NCBI RefSeq assembly: GCF_000178155.2
Contig: NZ_ADKM02000091.1
Coordinates: forward strand, 62,001 to 126,000
Reading direction: 5' to 3'
DNA length: 64,000 nt
From: Hominimerdicola alba 8
Lineage (GTDB): Bacteria; Bacillota; Clostridia; Oscillospirales; Ruminococcaceae
Shown here: positions 48,742 to 58,169 of the stretch, piece by piece
Layout: the number at the start of each line of letters is the position of its first letter
How positions within the stretch are numbered: the first letter of the stretch is position 1
Made by a program: the position numbers and the translations under genes
Notes under the pieces: generated by a model
The model's database searches: none
Told to the model about the DNA's origin: nothing
What the model saw: only the letters and a program-made list of their open reading frames with translations

Positions 48742-49806
48742 ATGACGATCAATGCTGCTGACTATCTCATCTTTGACGAGGAAAGCGGTACTTACATCGA
48801 AGACCCCGAACAGGCGGTCCGCGACGATGTAGAAAAACACCACTGGCTCAATGTGGCGCGAACGGTTGCTAAGGACTGGCGCCTTTACCTGATGCTGGTA
48901 CCGATGATACTGGTGTTCCTGCTCTGGAGATATTTCCCTATGTACGAACTGCTGGGCAGCTTCAAGCTGACTGAGGACGCTAAACCCGTTGCAGACCAGT
49001 ACTATTCAGGTTTCTCCTATTTCAGGACTCTGCTGACAGGCACAGGCAACACCGAACTTTCATCACAGTTCTGGAGAGCTTTCAGAAACACTTTCCTGCT
49101 GAGCTTCTACGGTCTGGTATTCGGCTTCCCGATGCCGATCATCATCGCGCTGTTCTTCAACGAGATCCGCTCGAACATCGCAAGAAGCGTTTATCAGGTA
49201 CTTACATACCTGCCTAAGTTCATGTCCACAGTCGTTATGACTTCTCTGGTAATGATGCTTGTAAAGCAGGGTTCAGACTCCACAGGCATGCAGCCCGGCG
49301 TTATCGCTCACATGCTTTCTTCGATGGGTCTTATATCCACCGAAACTGCATACGCAGGCATGCTCAATAATCCCAGCTTTTTCAGGGCGATATACCAGAT
49401 AAGCGGCATCTGGGAGAGCGCAGGCTACGACAGCATCGTGTTCTTCGCCGCTATAATCGCCATCTCACCGACAAGCTATGAAGCCGCTCAGATCGACGGC
49501 GCAAACAAAATGGCTCAGATGAGATACGTTGTCCTGCCCAGCATTCTTTCGACCATCGTTATCATGCTGATAACAAGGATCGGTTCACTGCTGAACATCG
49601 GCTACGAAAAAGTACTGCTGCTCTACAACCCCAACACTTATGTTACCGCAGACGTTGTTTCGACTTTCGCACAGCGCAACGGTATCGCAGGTTCGCTTAA
49701 GGGTATGGCTTCTGCGGCAGAAATGATGAACAATGTTATAGGAATGCTGCTGGTTATCGGTGCAAACACCATCTCCCGCAAGGCTTCCGATGTATCACTG
49801 TATTAA
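48742..49806 (+). CDS. ABC transporter permease (LplB type)
   Basis: 354 residues. An unusual hydrophilic N-terminus of about 45 residues precedes six membrane helices. The coupling loop is SYEAAQIDGANKMAQMRYVVLPSIL. The W-R-YFPMYELLGSFK segment after the first helix is typical of LplB permeases that import uronate-type oligosaccharides. GGGAGG precedes the ATG. It pairs with the permease encoded 12 bp downstream. Confidence 0.94.
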   Translation: MTINAADYLIFDEESGTYIEDPEQAVRDDVEKHHWLNVARTVAKDWRLYLMLVPMILVFLLWRYFPMYELLGSFKLTEDAKPVADQYYSGFSYFRTLLTGTGNTELSSQFWRAFRNTFLLSFYGLVFGFPMPIIIALFFNEIRSNIARSVYQVLTYLPKFMSTVVMTSLVMMLVKQGSDSTGMQPGVIAHMLSSMGLISTETAYAGMLNNPSFFRAIYQISGIWESAGYDSIVFFAAIIAISPTSYEAAQIDGANKMAQMRYVVLPSILSTIVIMLITRIGSLLNIGYEKVLLLYNPNTYVTADVVSTFAQRNGIAGSLKGMASAAEMMNNVIGMLLVIGANTISRKASDVSLY

Positions 49807-49818
49807 AGAGGTAGCCCC

Positions 49819-50715
49819 ATGAAAAGAAAACTAGAAATATCCGAACTCATTTTCAAACTGCTGAGCTACCTGCTTCTGACCATGTTCGCGGTCGGATGTC
49901 TTTACCCCTTCGTTTATACCGTGTCCTCTGCTATCAGCGGATACGTTGAGGTCAGGGACTCAACTATAGTCCTGTTTCCTAAGAACGTACAGTTCGATGC
50001 GTTCAAGGACGTATTTAACGACAACGTGTTCTGGAACTCCTACACCAATACCCTGTTCCTTACATTCTACGGCACTATCTGGGAGATGATACTGTCCATC
50101 TTCGGCGCGTATGCACTTTCCAAGAAGCGCCTGCTGTTCCGCAAAGGCTTCAACTTCTTCCTGGTATTTACCATGTGGTTCAGTGCAGGTCTGGTACCCC
50201 AGTACCTCAACTACTTAGCTACCAAGCGTGCTTTTCAGGGCATCGGCATAATGGATGACAAGTGGCTGGTAGTTATAGCAATGGGTATGCAGGCAATGAA
50301 TATCATACTGCTGAGAAACGCTTTTGAAGGCGTTCCTTCCGAGATCGAAGAAGCTGCCATCGTTGACGGCGCTACCGAACTTCAGGTACTCAGCAAGGTG
50401 TACCTGCCAATGAGCAAATCCATACTGGCAACTGTAGCACTGTTCTTTGCGATATCCCGTTGGAACGGTTACTTCTGGGCAAGACAGATGATCTCCAAGG
50501 CCGACGACCAGCCTTTGCAGGTGTATATGCGACTCAGACTGGAGGAGTACTCCGATCCTGAGAGTACCACCAACTGGCAGCTAAGCCATTCGTATGCTCC
50601 CGATTCGGTCATATATGCACTTATCGTATGTTCCATAATACCGATACTGGTCATCTATCCGTTCATTCAGAAGTATTTTGCTAAGGGCGTAAACGTCGGC
50701 GGCGTAAAGGAATAA
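49819..50715 (+). CDS. ABC transporter permease (YtcP/LplC type)
   Basis: 298 residues with six membrane helices and the coupling loop IEEAAIVDGATELQVLSKVYLPMSKSI. The C-terminal IQKYFAKGVNVGGVKE ending is characteristic of LplC/YtcP permeases. AGAGGT precedes the ATG. It forms the channel with the LplB-type permease. A short hairpin (TCAAATGCT / AGCATTTGA, 50727-50747) separates it from the solute-binding gene. Confidence 0.95.
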   Translation: MKRKLEISELIFKLLSYLLLTMFAVGCLYPFVYTVSSAISGYVEVRDSTIVLFPKNVQFDAFKDVFNDNVFWNSYTNTLFLTFYGTIWEMILSIFGAYALSKKRLLFRKGFNFFLVFTMWFSAGLVPQYLNYLATKRAFQGIGIMDDKWLVVIAMGMQAMNIILLRNAFEGVPSEIEEAAIVDGATELQVLSKVYLPMSKSILATVALFFAISRWNGYFWARQMISKADDQPLQVYMRLRLEEYSDPESTTNWQLSHSYAPDSVIYALIVCSIIPILVIYPFIQKYFAKGVNVGGVKE

Positions 50716-50804
50716 CATTCGTACAGTCAAATGCTGTAAGCATTTGATATATAAAAACTAGGCTATTCAGCCTAAATGAAGGAATCCTAAAAGGAGGATC
50801 AGTT

Positions 50805-53015
50805 ATGAAAAGAACAAGACTCACAGCCGCAGTCCTGTCAATTATAATGGCAGCAACTGCAATGGCAAGCTGCGGAGGCAGCACAAGCAATGACAACAGT
50901 GCAGCAAACAGCAACGGCACTACAGCAAGCGGCAGCGCTGCTAAACCCGGTGAACAGCCTACCGAAACAAAAGATACTTCCGAGCTGCTCCCTGTAGCAC
51001 CCGGCACTGTACTGAGAATGGCTTGCGGCTACAACAGCGACAAGACAGGTATGAGCTTCACCGCTGACCTTGCAGGCGAGGGCATCACCCTTGCAGACGG
51101 CAAGACCTATAACTCAGGCGACCTCAAGCCTACATGGCAGGCAGTTGAAGAACTGTTTGGCATAAAGATCGAAGACAAGTATCAGGGCAACAGCGCCGCT
51201 GATGAATACCAGTACTGGGACGCTCAGATGGATCAGGTAGATATGCTCAGCGGTACCGCTACACTGCTCTCCGAGAACGGTCAGCAGGGCAAGCTGGTAA
51301 ATCTGGCTCAGTACCTCGATAAGATGCCTAACTTTAAGGCTTATCTTGATGCTAACCCCATCGTAAGACTGTCCATCACAGGCGCAGCAGCAGGTCCTAA
51401 TGCAGGCGCTATCTACTTCTCGCCTTACTTCGACGGTGTTGACGATATCGAGCGTATGCCCCTTATGAGAACCGACTGGGTAGAGAAGCTGCTCAACGGC
51501 GAGGGCGAGTTCACCGCTGATAAGAGCGGCAAGACTGCTGACCCTGTTTATACTCCTTATATGCCTACTTCCGGCACTGTTGATGTTGATGTTGTAAATG
51601 CAGACGGCACAGCAGTTGAAACTCTTACCAAGAACTATGATGCTTACGGCAACATCGTTGATAAGATGAACGCTAAGGGCTCTATGAGCGGCGTTGAGGC
51701 TGTTAATATGCTCCGTGAGTATATCGACAAGACCTATGACGGCTACTATGGCACAAATCGTGCTGACCTCTTCATCGGTCAGAATGCTGCATGGGACGCT
51801 GATGAACTGACTGCTCTGCTGAGATGCGTAGTTTCCAACGCTCCTACTCTCAACGGCACCGACAGCGTACAGGGTCTGTTCTCCAGAGAAGATGCTAACA
51901 ACCAGAGAAGAGTTGACCTCTATCGTTTCGCAGGTACCCTCTTCGGTATACGCGGCATGGAGTCAAGACTTGACTACCTCTATGTTGGTACCGATGGTGA
52001 ACTCCATGACTCCAGAAACGAAGTTGAAACTTATGAAGCACTCTCCAAGATGCACGACCTCGCAACTGAGGGTCTGATCTCTAAGGGCTTCATCAATTCC
52101 GAAGATGTAAACAGTGAGAAGTACCTGTCTGACGACAACGGCTTCATGCACTATGACTACAACCAGACCCAGACTGCTTACAACGCTACCGCACTGGATA
52201 ACGCTGCCGGCGAGAAGTACATGGCAGTTATGGTACCTGTTGCTAAGTGGAACGACGGCGAAGAGAAGTACATGAGATTTACCGAGTCCTGGAGATCTGT
52301 AAAGGTCGATGGTTGGGGAATCTCCGTTGCAGGTGTAGGCGATAACACCGATAAGCTGAACGCTTGCCTCAGACTTATCGACTACGCTTACAGCCCTGAT
52401 GGACAGATATTGATGTCCTACGGTCCTGATGCTTTCGTTAAGCACGATGACAGCGGCAATGTCGTTACATTTACCTTCAACGGTAAGGAGTGGCCTGTTG
52501 TTTCCGACGAGTCCTACAACGATCTGTGGGAACTGCAGAACGGTAACTACACCAACTACGCTCGTTACTACATCGGTTCTACCCTGAGCTTCGTAAAGAG
52601 CCAGGCATTCGAGTTCCAGTGCACACACGAAGTCGGCAAGGAGGGTGCAGGTCACATCTCCAACGCTATCGCACTGGGCACCATCAAGCACCCTGAGCTT
52701 GCAATAGCTGACAACTCATGGTACACCTCTGTTCCTACCGTTCTTCCTCAGGAAGTTGCTGAGACTAACGCTATCAACGAACTGACCGCACTGAGCGCTT
52801 CCGGATCGTTCGGTCAGGGCAAGGAGCAGTCCAACCTCTACGTTGACATCATCGCTAAGGGCTTCACAGGTGAAACAGGTTCCGATGCAGCAGCTACCGC
52901 TAAGAAGGTATCCGATACCGTTGCTGACGGCGGCTGGGGCGGCACGACCTACCTGACCAGAAGAAACGAAGCATGGCACAGACTGCTTGACTTCTACAAA
53001 ACCATCAACGGCTGA
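50805..53015 (+). CDS. Large LplA-type solute-binding lipoprotein
   Basis: 736 residues, longer than the 500-550 usual for LplA-like proteins. Lipoprotein signal (AMASC, Cys23), a Ser/Asn/Thr-rich linker, then the solute-binding fold (LKPTWQAVEELFGIKIEDKY ... DQVDMLSGTATLLSENGQQGKLVNLAQYLDKMPNFKAYL). The extra length falls in the middle and C-terminal third. AAAGGAGG precedes the ATG. In this setting the ligand is most likely an oligogalacturonide or rhamnogalacturonan fragment. A perfect hairpin follows the gene. Confidence 0.93.
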   Translation: MKRTRLTAAVLSIIMAATAMASCGGSTSNDNSAANSNGTTASGSAAKPGEQPTETKDTSELLPVAPGTVLRMACGYNSDKTGMSFTADLAGEGITLADGKTYNSGDLKPTWQAVEELFGIKIEDKYQGNSAADEYQYWDAQMDQVDMLSGTATLLSENGQQGKLVNLAQYLDKMPNFKAYLDANPIVRLSITGAAAGPNAGAIYFSPYFDGVDDIERMPLMRTDWVEKLLNGEGEFTADKSGKTADPVYTPYMPTSGTVDVDVVNADGTAVETLTKNYDAYGNIVDKMNAKGSMSGVEAVNMLREYIDKTYDGYYGTNRADLFIGQNAAWDADELTALLRCVVSNAPTLNGTDSVQGLFSREDANNQRRVDLYRFAGTLFGIRGMESRLDYLYVGTDGELHDSRNEVETYEALSKMHDLATEGLISKGFINSEDVNSEKYLSDDNGFMHYDYNQTQTAYNATALDNAAGEKYMAVMVPVAKWNDGEEKYMRFTESWRSVKVDGWGISVAGVGDNTDKLNACLRLIDYAYSPDGQILMSYGPDAFVKHDDSGNVVTFTFNGKEWPVVSDESYNDLWELQNGNYTNYARYYIGSTLSFVKSQAFEFQCTHEVGKEGAGHISNAIALGTIKHPELAIADNSWYTSVPTVLPQEVAETNAINELTALSASGSFGQGKEQSNLYVDIIAKGFTGETGSDAAATAKKVSDTVADGGWGGTTYLTRRNEAWHRLLDFYKTING

Positions 53016-53082
53016 TATCAAGTCATGCAGCCGTGTTTAACAAGATCATTCACGGCACTCAATATTATGTGAAATGAGGGAA

Positions 53083-53109
53083 CGTATCGGGCGATAACCG
53101 CCCGATACG
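53083..53109 (+). terminator. Intercistronic hairpin after solute-binding gene
   Basis: CGTATCGGGCG pairs perfectly with CGCCCGATACG around ATAAC, and pairing extends outward (GGGAA with TTTCCC). No T-run follows, so transcript-end protection or processing is more likely than full termination. Confidence 0.6.
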
Positions 53110-53140
53110 AAGTTTCCCTTGAACATAAAGGAAGGTACTT

Positions 53141-53737
53141 ATGTACAAAAAACAAATGCTTTTTCAGAAAATCGCGTGTATGCTGGCACTTATCGCAGCA
53201 GCACTTGTATTCGTTTATTCGCTGGGTATGTCTACAGACCTGTACGACGCCTTAGCAAGAACGATCTTATACCCCGATTACAATCTTGAGCAGACATCAG
53301 TCGCAGGTTCAAGAGTGTATTACGATATGTTCTCCTTCAACCGGACCTTCACAAGGGTCAGCATAGGACTTATCCTCGTTACACTCGTTCTGTTCATTAC
53401 GAACACAAATGTTAGAAGAAAATATTATATCGGTAACTACGTTTCCGCAGGACTGTTCTCAGTTGCTGCACTGGGCGTGACTATCTGGTCTGTTCCTCAG
53501 ATAATGGACTATAAGTCAAAGTTCCAGAACAATGTTGACTTTGAGGCACTCAAAGCATTCTCTAAGGACTGGGGCACTCTCTACATAGGACCCAACGATA
53601 CTTTCTGGTTCGATATCAGCTTTGCTGTATTTGGTTTCCTTATCTTTACAGTCGTACTGCTGGTGTTGAATGTTATTTTGAAAATCCTCGTGATGAAGGC
53701 TGAGCAGAATGCCATTGGCAAGGGAAGGGGTGTGTGA
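53141..53737 (+). CDS. Four-helix membrane protein in the pectin transporter operon
   Basis: 198 residues. Hydrophobic segments at about 10-30, 72-88, 97-118 and 158-182; the region between the first two (YPDYNLEQTSVAGSRVYYDMFSFN) and that before the last are probably extracellular. GGAAGG precedes the ATG. No family is recognised. The stop lies one base before the next start, so translation is coupled to a second four-helix protein and then to the transporter ATPase. An accessory role in the importer is inferred from position only. Confidence 0.75.
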   Translation: MYKKQMLFQKIACMLALIAAALVFVYSLGMSTDLYDALARTILYPDYNLEQTSVAGSRVYYDMFSFNRTFTRVSIGLILVTLVLFITNTNVRRKYYIGNYVSAGLFSVAALGVTIWSVPQIMDYKSKFQNNVDFEALKAFSKDWGTLYIGPNDTFWFDISFAVFGFLIFTVVLLVLNVILKILVMKAEQNAIGKGRGV

Positions 53738-53738
53738 C

Positions 53739-54254
53739 ATGCCGGTAAGAAATGATGCAGAGATCAGAAAAGACCGCCTGCGCTTTACTAAAAACAAGCT
53801 GTCCGCAAACCTGATAATCTTTGCGATAGTTGCAAATGCGCTCTACTTCGTCAGTATATATAGTTCGGACGTCGGAAGCTATTATTACAAGCTGTTTATC
53901 GGCGGTTCGATAGTTTACAATCTGGTATTTATGCTCGCAGCCTTCCTTTCATCGGAAGGCATCAAAAATTATAAGCTCGGCTATGCCTGTTCTTCAGTGG
54001 TACTGGGTATCCTCCAGATCTGTAGGATCCTATACATACCAATGAAAGCACATAAGGCAGCCAACCCCGTTGCCGATGCAAAGAACGCAACAGTAATGGG
54101 ATCCGGTCAGTTCAGATATGTTTCATTCTGCCTTATAGTTTCTGCGGTACTGCTTATCGCCGCAGGCATCATAGGATTTATGAAGACCACTACACTGAAC
54201 AGCTACCTGGCAGAGCTTGAAAGAAAAGGACAAGAGGGAACAGACGATGAGTGA
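53739..54254 (+). CDS. Four-helix membrane protein upstream of msmK
   Basis: 171 residues from the ATG at 53739, preceded by GGAAGGGG. Basic N-terminus, then hydrophobic segments at about 22-40, 50-70, 76-98 and 128-150, with a charged tail ending EGTDDE. No family is recognised. The 3' end overlaps the ATPase gene by eight bases, which argues for a functional link with the ABC importer. Confidence 0.75.
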   Translation: MPVRNDAEIRKDRLRFTKNKLSANLIIFAIVANALYFVSIYSSDVGSYYYKLFIGGSIVYNLVFMLAAFLSSEGIKNYKLGYACSSVVLGILQICRILYIPMKAHKAANPVADAKNATVMGSGQFRYVSFCLIVSAVLLIAAGIIGFMKTTTLNSYLAELERKGQEGTDDE

Positions 54255-55305
54255 TCTTAAATTACAGCATCTCGAGAAAATTTATGACAATAAGGTGCAG
54301 GCAGTTTATGACTTCGACCTCGATGTCAAAGACGGCGAGCTGATAGTCCTCGTAGGACCGTCAGGCTGCGGCAAATCCACCACACTGCGCATGGTCGCAG
54401 GTCTGGAGGATATTTCCAAAGGCAAACTCATCATCGATGGCAAGGACGTCACCCGCATGCCCCCTAAAGACCGCGATATCGCAATGGTCTTCCAGAACTA
54501 TGCGCTATACAGCCACATGACCATATACGAGAACATGGCGTTCTCACTTATGCTCCGCAAAGAGAATAAGAACGAGATACACCAGAAAGTCCTCGCAGCT
54601 GCCGAGATACTCGATCTCACCAGCCAGCTGAACAAGAAACCGAGCCAGCTTTCGGGCGGTCAGCGCCAGAGAGTTGCAATGGGTCGTGCGATAGTACGCC
54701 GTCCAAAGGTGTTCCTGTTTGACGAACCCCTTTCAAACCTCGATGCAAAGCTGAGAAGCGCCACCAGAAGAGAGATACTTCTCCTCCATAAGCGCCTCAA
54801 TGCTACCATGCTCTACGTTACCCACGACCAGACTGAGGCTCTTACCCTCGCAGACAGGATAGTCTGTATGTCTATGGGTCATGTACAGCAGATAGGTACT
54901 CCGCTTGAACTCTACGATACTCCCGCAAATCTCTTCGTGGCGAGTTTCATAGGTCTGCCTCCGATGAATCTCTTTGATGTTGAGATATCCGATGGTCAGG
55001 CTATCAACAGCGATTTCGCAGTTGACCTCACCGCCGAAGAAAAGGAGCGTCTCGCACCTTATGAGGGCAAGGTAGTAACAATGGGCGTGCGCCCCGAAAA
55101 TGTCGTAGAACGCGGCAATATCACAGTAAATGTATTCTCCAACGAGAATCTTGGTCTTAATACACTGGTAAACGGTACTACAGGCAAGCATAAGATAACC
55201 TGTAAGTTCAGGGGCTGGTGTAACTATAAGGCAGGCGACGAAGTCAAAGTTTCTTTCGACAGAAAGCACTTCTTCGATAAAGAAACCACCAAAGCCATAA
55301 GATAA
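54247..55305 (+). CDS. Sugar ABC transporter ATPase (MsmK/UgpC type)
   Basis: 352 residues from the ATG at 54247. Walker A GPSGCGKST, Q-loop VFQNYALYSHMTIYENMAF, signature LSGGQRQRVAMGRAIV, Walker B VFLFDEPLSNLDAKLR and switch His THDQTEA. A C-terminal TOBE/regulatory domain spans 240-352. It energises CUT1 sugar importers and is often shared by several of them; it could also serve the importer at 21514-23324, which lacks an ATPase. Unusually it is surrounded by four small membrane-protein genes. Confidence 0.96.
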   Translation: MSDLKLQHLEKIYDNKVQAVYDFDLDVKDGELIVLVGPSGCGKSTTLRMVAGLEDISKGKLIIDGKDVTRMPPKDRDIAMVFQNYALYSHMTIYENMAFSLMLRKENKNEIHQKVLAAAEILDLTSQLNKKPSQLSGGQRQRVAMGRAIVRRPKVFLFDEPLSNLDAKLRSATRREILLLHKRLNATMLYVTHDQTEALTLADRIVCMSMGHVQQIGTPLELYDTPANLFVASFIGLPPMNLFDVEISDGQAINSDFAVDLTAEEKERLAPYEGKVVTMGVRPENVVERGNITVNVFSNENLGLNTLVNGTTGKHKITCKFRGWCNYKAGDEVKVSFDRKHFFDKETTKAIR

Positions 55306-55319
55306 GGGAGGTTCTTCAG

Positions 55320-55898
55320 ATGGCAAATCAGAAAACCGCAGGCAGACAGAACCGCGGTATAAAAGAGGCGCTGCGCAAATCGATGGTATCGCTCAAGCGC
55401 TCACCTCAGAATATCCCGCTGGCAGCACTTGCCGCAGCATTCTTTATCTACTCGCTGAACCTTTCTTCCATCGCCAAAACCACCTCGAGGATAAACGGCG
55501 CGAACATGGGTCAGTGCGAGTTTGCTGCAATGCTGTTCTCAATACTGGCGTTCGTTGTGTTTTTGAGAACTTTCCCGCGCCGCAAGCCTGCAAACAAGGT
55601 AATGCTGGGACTGCTGTTCTTCATGCTGGCACTTCTGGTCGGCGTGGATATCATTTATATCTCCCGCATAACCGATGCGCTCACTCGTGAGGTCAACCCG
55701 ATCCAGGTCAGTGCAGATTCACAGTTCATAAACACCGCTAAAAGTGTAGTTTCCGCTCACGTAATATGTGTCGGCATAACAGCCGCACTCCTTGTGCTGC
55801 TTCCTTTCTATTCAAAGGCTATCCGTAAGATAAATACCTCCATCGAAGTCGAGGGTAACGGCAGCATGGGTGCGATAGATATCTCAGGCGAGGACTAA
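55320..55898 (+). CDS. Four-helix membrane protein downstream of msmK
   Basis: 192 residues. A basic N-terminus of about 35 residues, then hydrophobic segments at about 38-52, 66-82, 92-112 and 142-165, and a polar tail. GGGAGG precedes the ATG. It lies 14 bp after the ATPase gene. No family is recognised. Confidence 0.75.
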   Translation: MANQKTAGRQNRGIKEALRKSMVSLKRSPQNIPLAALAAAFFIYSLNLSSIAKTTSRINGANMGQCEFAAMLFSILAFVVFLRTFPRRKPANKVMLGLLFFMLALLVGVDIIYISRITDALTREVNPIQVSADSQFINTAKSVVSAHVICVGITAALLVLLPFYSKAIRKINTSIEVEGNGSMGAIDISGED

Positions 55899-55918
55899 GC
55901 TATCAGAGAGGTCTGTAT

Positions 55919-56566
55919 ATGGCAAAGAAAAGCAGTAAAAAGATGCCCGCAGAGAGATCTGCGGCAGATTACTATAAACTCAAAACAAGCGCGGTAGACA
56001 GGCTGGTCAGTACCAAAAAAGCCCCTGAGGTCACCGATGAAGAAATTAGAAAATATACGTCACGCGGGAAATTTCGGATCCCCGCGTGGCTGAAGATCGT
56101 ATTTGTGAAATTCTGGTTCGCAGGTGCGATATGCTATTTCTTCCTCTGGGGTCTGGGGCTTTATATACAGGGGCTTGATCTTATGGCTGCTTTGTCCATA
56201 GGTCTTGGCGTTGCCAACGACCTTATGGTCAATAAACTTCTGCGCAATTTTGAGCCGACAGAACGTGCCTACGATAAATGGCAGATGGTCACCGTGAGAA
56301 AATACTGGTCGATCTTCATAAATGTCATCTATTCTGGTGTGGTGCTTTTCCTCGTCTTTCAGATCTACTATGCCGTCAACAGTCTGGCAGGCGTAAACGC
56401 TTCTGCCGACCCTACACAGGCACAGGCGATGTTCGGTGTTGAACCGATGCTCTTCGGTATCCTTTACATGGCAGTCGATCTGCTGCTTGTAAAGATCAAA
56501 AACACATTTGTAAACATTCTCCGCGATGCAGGCGCATTCAGCCCGCGTACCGCCGAGAAGAAGTGA
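55919..56566 (+). CDS. Four-helix membrane protein with basic N-terminus
   Basis: 215 residues. The first 60 residues are charged (KKSSKKMPAERSAADYYKLK...). They are followed by helices at about 63-85, 90-108, 135-158 and 180-200, with a conserved-looking cytoplasmic loop (NKLLRNFEPTERAYDKWQMVTVRKYW). AGAGAGGT precedes the ATG. Last of the membrane-protein genes before the pectinolytic enzymes. Function is unknown. Confidence 0.75.
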   Translation: MAKKSSKKMPAERSAADYYKLKTSAVDRLVSTKKAPEVTDEEIRKYTSRGKFRIPAWLKIVFVKFWFAGAICYFFLWGLGLYIQGLDLMAALSIGLGVANDLMVNKLLRNFEPTERAYDKWQMVTVRKYWSIFINVIYSGVVLFLVFQIYYAVNSLAGVNASADPTQAQAMFGVEPMLFGILYMAVDLLLVKIKNTFVNILRDAGAFSPRTAEKK

Positions 56567-56625
56567 GATAAGGCGCTGCTCCGACTATCTGAGCCGTGAC
56601 AGCACCGCAAAGGAAAGTGTCTGAA

Positions 56626-58167
56626 ATGATAAAAGCATTATTCATAGGCTCTGTCAGCGCATGCTTTGAACTTGACAATGACAGCGCCTACTATAACGAT
56701 TACGAATATACAGTAAAGCTGAACGGCAGGGAAGTCCTCAGCGGCAACACCAATGTCTTTTCCCTCTTCGATCTCGAACCTCATACCGATTATACGGTGG
56801 AGGTCACAGGTCATGACCCGCTCAGCTTTAAAACTGCAAAAGAAACTTCCGCAGTCAGCGTAAAAGACTTCGGCGCAGTGGGTGACGGTGTTGCAGATGA
56901 TACTCTCAGTATCCAGACAGCTGTCAACTGCCTGCCCGCAGGCGGAAGACTCCGCTTCCCCGAAGGCACCTACCTGACAGGTCCCATAAACCTCAAGAGC
57001 CATATTACCATCGAGTTCACCGAAAAGGCAACTCTCTTAGGTACGACCGATATGGCGAGATACCCGAAGATACCGGGTGTCATAACTGACCTCGTCACAG
57101 GTGAAGAAGTCCACTTCGGCACATGGGAGGGCAATGCTGTCCCAATGCACCAGGCACTTCTCTTTGCTGAGTATGCCGAGGATATCAAGATAGTCGGCAG
57201 AGGTACCGTTGACGGCAACGCACAGAACAGTCAGTGGTGGGTAGATGTGAAAAATCAGGAAGTTCCCCGCCCACGACTTATATTCTTCAATCGCTGCAAA
57301 CTGGTGACGGTACACGGCATCACGGCACAGAACGCCGCTTCGTGGCAGCTGCACCCCTACTTCTCCACCGAACTTCAGTTCCTTGACCTTTCGGTCAACG
57401 CACCTAAAGACAGCCCTAATACCGATGCACTCGACCCTGAGGCTTGTGATACGGTAAATATTGTCGGCTGCCGTTTCAGCGTTGGTGATGACTGCATAGC
57501 AATCAAGTCAGGCAAGATAGAGATAGGCAGAAAGTTCAAGCAGCCAGCTAACCGCCACACTATCCGCAACTGCATCATGCAGTTCGGTCACGGCGCCATA
57601 ACTCTCGGCAGCGAGATGGCAGGCGGTGTCAAAAATCTGTCAGTCAGCCGTTGTATCTTTAAGGAAACTGACAGAGGTCTTCGTATAAAGACCCGTCGCG
57701 GCAGAGGTAAAGACGCTGTCATAGACGGCATCGAGTTCAAGAATATCAAAATGGACGGCGTGCTGACACCCATAGTTATGAATATGTGGTATAACTGCTG
57801 TGACCCCGACAGATATTCCGAGTATAACACCACCCGCGAGAAACTGCCCGTTGATGACAGAACTCCTTATCTCGGCAAGTTCACTTTCCGTGATATGGAA
57901 TGCCTTAACTGCCACGTTGCGGCATGCTACTGCGATGGTCTTCCTGAAATGCCTATCGATGAGATAACAGTCGATAACATAAAGTTCACATATGCAGAGA
58001 ACGCTAAATCAGGCGTTCCCGCCATGAAGAACAATGCCGAAGAAATGTGCCGCGCAGGTCTTTACTTCGACAATGTAAGAAAACTCACCGTGAGAAATGT
58101 CACAGTTGAAGGCTGTGTCGGTGATGAAGTCACAGCACACAACGTAGCCCTGTTCACTGAGGAGTAA
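56626..58167 (+). CDS. Polygalacturonase family GH28, cytoplasmic
   Basis: 513 residues from the ATG at 56626, ten bases after AAAGGAAAG. A short N-terminal beta-sandwich (about 1-75) precedes the GH28 beta-helix starting VKDFGAVGDGVADDT. Catalytic acids are Asp267 (NTDALD) and Asp288/Asp289 (GDDCIAIKSG), with His322 (FGHGAITLGSE) and the RGLRIKT motif. It hydrolyses alpha-1,4-galacturonan from chain ends or inside. No signal peptide, so it should act on imported oligomers. The stop is two bases before the next gene. Confidence 0.94.
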   Translation: MIKALFIGSVSACFELDNDSAYYNDYEYTVKLNGREVLSGNTNVFSLFDLEPHTDYTVEVTGHDPLSFKTAKETSAVSVKDFGAVGDGVADDTLSIQTAVNCLPAGGRLRFPEGTYLTGPINLKSHITIEFTEKATLLGTTDMARYPKIPGVITDLVTGEEVHFGTWEGNAVPMHQALLFAEYAEDIKIVGRGTVDGNAQNSQWWVDVKNQEVPRPRLIFFNRCKLVTVHGITAQNAASWQLHPYFSTELQFLDLSVNAPKDSPNTDALDPEACDTVNIVGCRFSVGDDCIAIKSGKIEIGRKFKQPANRHTIRNCIMQFGHGAITLGSEMAGGVKNLSVSRCIFKETDRGLRIKTRRGRGKDAVIDGIEFKNIKMDGVLTPIVMNMWYNCCDPDRYSEYNTTREKLPVDDRTPYLGKFTFRDMECLNCHVAACYCDGLPEMPIDEITVDNIKFTYAENAKSGVPAMKNNAEEMCRAGLYFDNVRKLTVRNVTVEGCVGDEVTAHNVALFTEE

Positions 58168-58169
58168 TT

